6,737 nucleotides of DNA from an uncultured Lentisphaeria bacterium (GTDB lineage: Bacteria > Verrucomicrobiota > Lentisphaeria > Victivallales > Victivallaceae): the NCBI GenBank assembly GCA_903821255.1, contig CAIJKT010000990.1, forward strand, positions 1-6,737, read 5' to 3'. The number at the start of each line of letters is the position of its first letter. Position 1 is the first letter of the stretch. Positions 4,731 to 6,737 of the stretch are shown one piece after another. The translations under genes were made by a program, and so were the position numbers. The notes below the pieces were generated by a model. The model made no database searches. It was not told the origin of the DNA and saw only the letters and a list, made by a program, of their open reading frames with translations.

Positions 4731-6737
4731 TTTCTTGCGGTCTCCGTACATTTGCATTTTTTATACCAGCTTATCAACATCGGGTTATATTTGTCTTGAG
4801 TAAAAACGATTGCGCTTTCATGCCGGGCGATAGAATCAATAGCTCTATCGCCTGGCTCCGACCATCCATGTTCTCCTAAGCCGGGGCGCCAGAGTGTAAA
4901 AGATGCTGGCTTCATATCATTCCCAACAGAATCAGGACTCCCGCTGAACGAGCCGATAGTATCAGCATTTCCGTCGCTGTTTCTTTGAATGGCATGGGCA
5001 TAATAATCTTGCCAGGGATGCGAAACTTTACCCAGAATACGTAAAGCTTCTTGACAGCTTCCATCTGTGCCTTTGGCAATTTCAGTGTTATATGCATTAT
5101 ATTGTGTTGTTAAATTATTCGAATAGGCGGTAATGGCATTTTCTATGTCTTCGCCGGGTGTTCTGGTGAAATGCCAGAAAGCATCCCCAAAATGTTCTGA
5201 ATCTACTCCACTGTTATTCGTAGCAAGTATCGGGCTAACGTGACTTAGAATTTTTTCAAGTTCTACCATCGTTAAATAATCCCCGGAAACCGCTACTGCG
5301 GGAATATGGAATGAATACGCCACACGGTTAATAGCTTCACGGCTCATGTCTTCATGAGTTGCCTTGCTCCATTTACCCAGGTAGTCCCATTTATTAACAG
5401 GATTATTGCTTACCATTGCATACAGATTTACTCCTCCCTTTTCCCCAATCGGGTCTCTGGACAGCCAGCGGCCTTTGAGCACACGCATTTGATATAAAAA
5501 CGCGTCCAAGTCTTTGTCGTAAGGCTTCGTGCTGAAAGACGCGATGGCCGCAAGGTCATTCTCTTTCGGGCCGGTTCTGGAAATAAAATTTGGCTGCGGC
5601 GAATATTCGTATTCAGCCGCCAGGCTACCGTCCGCGCTGTCCACATAAGCCATCACATCGCTGTTGCCGTCATAGCAAGGCAAATAAGTTTTCGATGCGG
5701 TGCGGTCGGTAACTGCCAATAATCCTCCCACCCCTCCGGCCGCCTGAAAACCGCCGTTTATGTCCTCGCCCCATAGCATGGACTTTTGCAAATTGTCGCT
5801 TGCATTGCAAATCGCTATTTGATTAAATCCATCCCATACATATTTATCCGTGCTTGCTAACGTCCAGTTTCCGCTACTTACGGTATAAGCTTTTCGGTAA
5901 ATCATTCTGCCTTTATAATCGTAAGCGAATTCCAGCTTTTTATCCGCCGATTCCGCGACTATCAGCCTGTTTTCTCCGTTCCAGGTATAAGTCCATATTC
6001 CATCGCCTGTCATATTCCCGTCAAAGTCATAGCTGAATGCTTGCGGGGACTTGGCTACTGAATACGAACCGGACTGCTTATTGATTAACTGCTGATTGTT
6101 GGCAGTATCATTCTTTGTGGCATAAACATCATAGGTGACGTTTACCGCTGAATTCGTATTCGCGATATTGTGAAACAGTCCGCTAAAGTATTTTCCGTCT
6201 CTGATAGGCACAATCATCGTGTCCGCGTATCCCGGATCGCGCACATCGGTGCGGATCGCTTTGACCGCGGCGGTCGGGTCGGCCTCGCCGACTACCGGCG
6301 CGATGTTTGGAAATACCCGCTGCGTGTACTGGTTGACGTTGTTCGCGGTATAAGTAATATTCATCGCCGGAACATTGCGCTGTTCGGAAGTCAGATTGCC
6401 GATGCCGTCGTAGTCGTAACCAAACTGCTGGCCGGGAACGGCCTTGCCGTCCGCATCGTATTTTACCCCTCCGATGACTTGTCCTTTGTCGTCATAAGTG
6501 TACACCCAATGGGTGCCGTCCGGCATGTTCAACTGGGTGCGCCGGTCATTGAGATCGTAGGTGTAATTGTATGCCTTGGTGACAACACCGGAGGCAGAGG
6601 AAATGCCGGTCATGCGGTAATAGCTGTCGTAAGTCCGGGCAGTAGTCAGTTTCGTGACGCCGCCTTGAGTGATAGTCGTACTGCTTAAAAGATTAGTCCC
6701 CGGAACGCGGCTGTAAGTCGCCGTGTTGGTTCCATCG
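4718..6737 (-). CDS. RHS/YD-repeat polymorphic toxin, C-terminal part, with PLC/HET-C-like tail (5' end outside window)
   Basis: The frame is open to the right edge, 41 codons beyond the first in-window ATG at 6613, so the N terminus is missing. Residues below are counted from that ATG. YD repeats run through about residue 260 (for example YDYDGIGN at 67-74, YTWNGENRL at 209-217), interrupted by a non-YD insert near 105-190. The RHS-associated core ends with GRWLSRDPIGEKGGVNLY (381-398) and the PxxxxDxxG boundary PVNKWDYLG (405-413). The core is a divergent variant: the usual GLYYYxxRYYxP segment is replaced by DAFLYQMRVLK. The variable tail starts near K414. It holds W415, H420, D471, H474, D477, H481, then H532-P-W-Q-D536-Y-Y-A-H540, GEH (H582), EPGDRA and a terminal CxC (C620, C622). 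RHS proteins are large shells, usually secreted, that deliver such tips to neighbouring cells. The order WxxxxH, D..H, HxxxD..H, GEH recalls zinc-dependent phospholipase C and HET-C-like proteins, so membrane lipid hydrolysis is the best guess. RHS identity is sure, toxin role likely, enzyme class tentative. Confidence 0.93.
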   Translation of the reverse strand, partial: DGTNTATYSRVPGTNLLSSTTITQGGVTKLTTARTYDSYYRMTGISSASGVVTKAYNYTYDLNDRRTQLNMPDGTHWVYTYDDKGQVIGGVKYDADGKAVPGQQFGYDYDGIGNLTSEQRNVPAMNITYTANNVNQYTQRVFPNIAPVVGEADPTAAVKAIRTDVRDPGYADTMIVPIRDGKYFSGLFHNIANTNSAVNVTYDVYATKNDTANNQQLINKQSGSYSVAKSPQAFSYDFDGNMTGDGIWTYTWNGENRLIVAESADKKLEFAYDYKGRMIYRKAYTVSSGNWTLASTDKYVWDGFNQIAICNASDNLQKSMLWGEDINGGFQAAGGVGGLLAVTDRTASKTYLPCYDGNSDVMAYVDSADGSLAAEYEYSPQPNFISRTGPKENDLAAIASFSTKPYDKDLDAFLYQMRVLKGRWLSRDPIGEKGGVNLYAMVSNNPVNKWDYLGKWSKATHEDMSREAINRVAYSFHIPAVAVSGDYLTMVELEKILSHVSPILATNNSGVDSEHFGDAFWHFTRTPGEDIENAITAYSNNLTTQYNAYNTEIAKGTDGSCQEALRILGKVSHPWQDYYAHAIQRNSDGNADTIGSFSGSPDSVGNDMKPASFTLWRPGLGEHGWSEPGDRAIDSIARHESAIVFTQDKYNPMLISWYKKCKCTETARKWKN
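5963..6737 (-). repeat. Direct repeat of RHS core, upstream copy
   Basis: The RHS core DNA here recurs at 3247-4021 with a constant offset of 2716 bp and no gaps in the protein alignment. By hand count about 36 of the 217 residues from MTGISS to WNGENRL differ. Several stretches are almost identical in DNA, notably 6598-6720 and 6066-6145. The repeat probably continues beyond the right edge. Confidence 0.85.

Noticed and set aside
6170..6688. 172-codon plus-strand frame opposite the upstream RHS core
   Set aside because: It is antisense to a well-supported RHS core and its product has no recognisable domain; similar antisense frames (for example 2899-3291) appear opposite the other core.
1..6737. 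CRISPR array, tRNA or rRNA genes
   Set aside because: No regularly spaced short repeats and no structured RNA signatures were seen; the repeats present are explained by cassette duplication.

Overview
The window is one strand-coherent block of an RHS/YD-repeat polymorphic toxin locus. Every supportable gene is on the minus strand, so transcription runs from base 6737 toward base 1. The RHS cores have a style I associate from memory with PVC-superphylum bacteria (Lentisphaerota, Verrucomicrobiota, Planctomycetota): GQxFGYDYDGIGN, then TANNVNQY, a non-YD insert, then YTWNGENRL. That taxonomic guess is weak. The cores are moderately GC-rich, while the tails, immunity genes and the small element are visibly AT-richer, as expected when toxin tips are exchanged laterally under a conserved core.

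Layout in transcription order. (1) 6737-4718: the C-terminal part of an RHS protein whose N terminus lies outside the window. It ends in a ~218-residue tail with a His/Asp pattern (HPWQDYYAH) resembling zinc-dependent phospholipase C / HET-C-like proteins. (2) 4730-4128: a single-pass membrane protein overlapping the toxin stop, the likely immunity protein. (3) 4131-2473: a second RHS core that lacks its N-terminal part. It starts abruptly at the immunity stop (ATGA overlap, with a strong Shine-Dalgarno before an internal ATG) and carries a different, cut-short tail. (4) 2515-2195: a 321-bp AT-rich segment bounded by perfect 16-bp inverted repeats, sitting where the second tail breaks off. (5) 2194-1878 and 1885-1340: the last third of a PLC-like toxin tail with no core, overlapping its membrane-anchored immunity gene. 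(6) 1334-1014 and 1021-494: a diverged tandem copy of that displaced tail plus immunity gene. (7) 493-1: mostly non-coding, with a possible unrecognised ORF running off the left edge.

Interpretation: this looks like one expressed effector followed by a silent archive of alternative tips and retained immunity genes. The repeated core segment (3247-4021 versus 5963-6737) gives homology through which the downstream tip could replace the upstream one, as known for rhs and CDI orphan cassettes. The retained immunity genes would protect against sibling cells carrying older tips. Membrane-anchored immunity proteins fit a toxin acting at the membrane or periplasm, but the enzymatic activity is inferred only from motifs.
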